Source: Parachlamydiaceae bacterium (GTDB lineage Bacteria > Chlamydiota > Chlamydiia > Chlamydiales > Parachlamydiaceae). From it: a DNA stretch of 5,347 bases. Under the pieces are notes generated by a model, which ran no database searches, had not been told where the DNA came from, and was given only the letters and a program-made list of their open reading frames with translations. Shown piece by piece: positions 5,333-5,347 of the stretch (positions are counted from its first letter, which is position 1; each line of letters starts with the position of its first letter). The translations under genes were made by a program, and so were the position numbers. The stretch lies in NCBI GenBank assembly GCA_003164155.1, contig PLSG01000397.1:1-5347 (forward strand), in the 5' to 3' direction.

Positions 5333-5347
5333 ATGTCTATTATTCTC

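Overview
The window is a short piece of a Gram-negative chromosome carrying an outer-membrane biogenesis cluster. All genes are on the + strand, in the order bamA (5' end cut off by the window), ompH/skp, lpxD, then a separate gene for an exported BON-domain protein with low-complexity flanks. The order bamA–ompH–lpxD matches the Chlamydiae (CT241–CT242–CT243 in Chlamydia trachomatis, from memory). The LpxD and BamA sequences also read as chlamydial rather than proteobacterial. LpxD keeps the uridine-binding Phe, Asn and Tyr and both His residues of C. trachomatis LpxD, and has an extended C-terminal helix. The protein divergence and the extra BON gene suggest an environmental (Parachlamydiales-type) chlamydia rather than Chlamydia itself. 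I cannot name a genus.

Layout: 1-2191 encodes BamA from within POTRA 1 to its C-terminal Phe. A 68-base gap holds a textbook Shine-Dalgarno. 2260-2862 encodes the periplasmic chaperone OmpH/Skp. A 127-base gap (2863-2989) is packed with inverted repeats: one long stem-loop abutting the ompH stop, and two mutually exclusive 10-bp stems just before lpxD. 2990-4066 encodes LpxD. The 273-base AT-rich gap 4067-4339 holds a likely intrinsic terminator, several short palindromes and a 23-codon candidate ORF. 4340-5242 encodes the BON-domain protein, followed by a 17-bp stem-loop that probably ends its transcript.

The first three genes form one functional theme. OmpH/Skp would escort unfolded outer-membrane proteins to BamA for insertion, while LpxD makes the acylated glucosamine precursor of lipid A for the same membrane. 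The fourth gene lies behind its own terminator-bounded gap, so it is probably a separate transcription unit. Its single BON domain (a fold found in the periplasmic and outer-membrane proteins OsmY and DolP/YraP) makes an envelope role plausible, but its partner and function are unknown. It is clearly more AT-rich than the upstream genes.

The points most worth a second look are the BON protein, the switchable hairpins before lpxD, and substitutions in LpxD at positions normally conserved around the active site.
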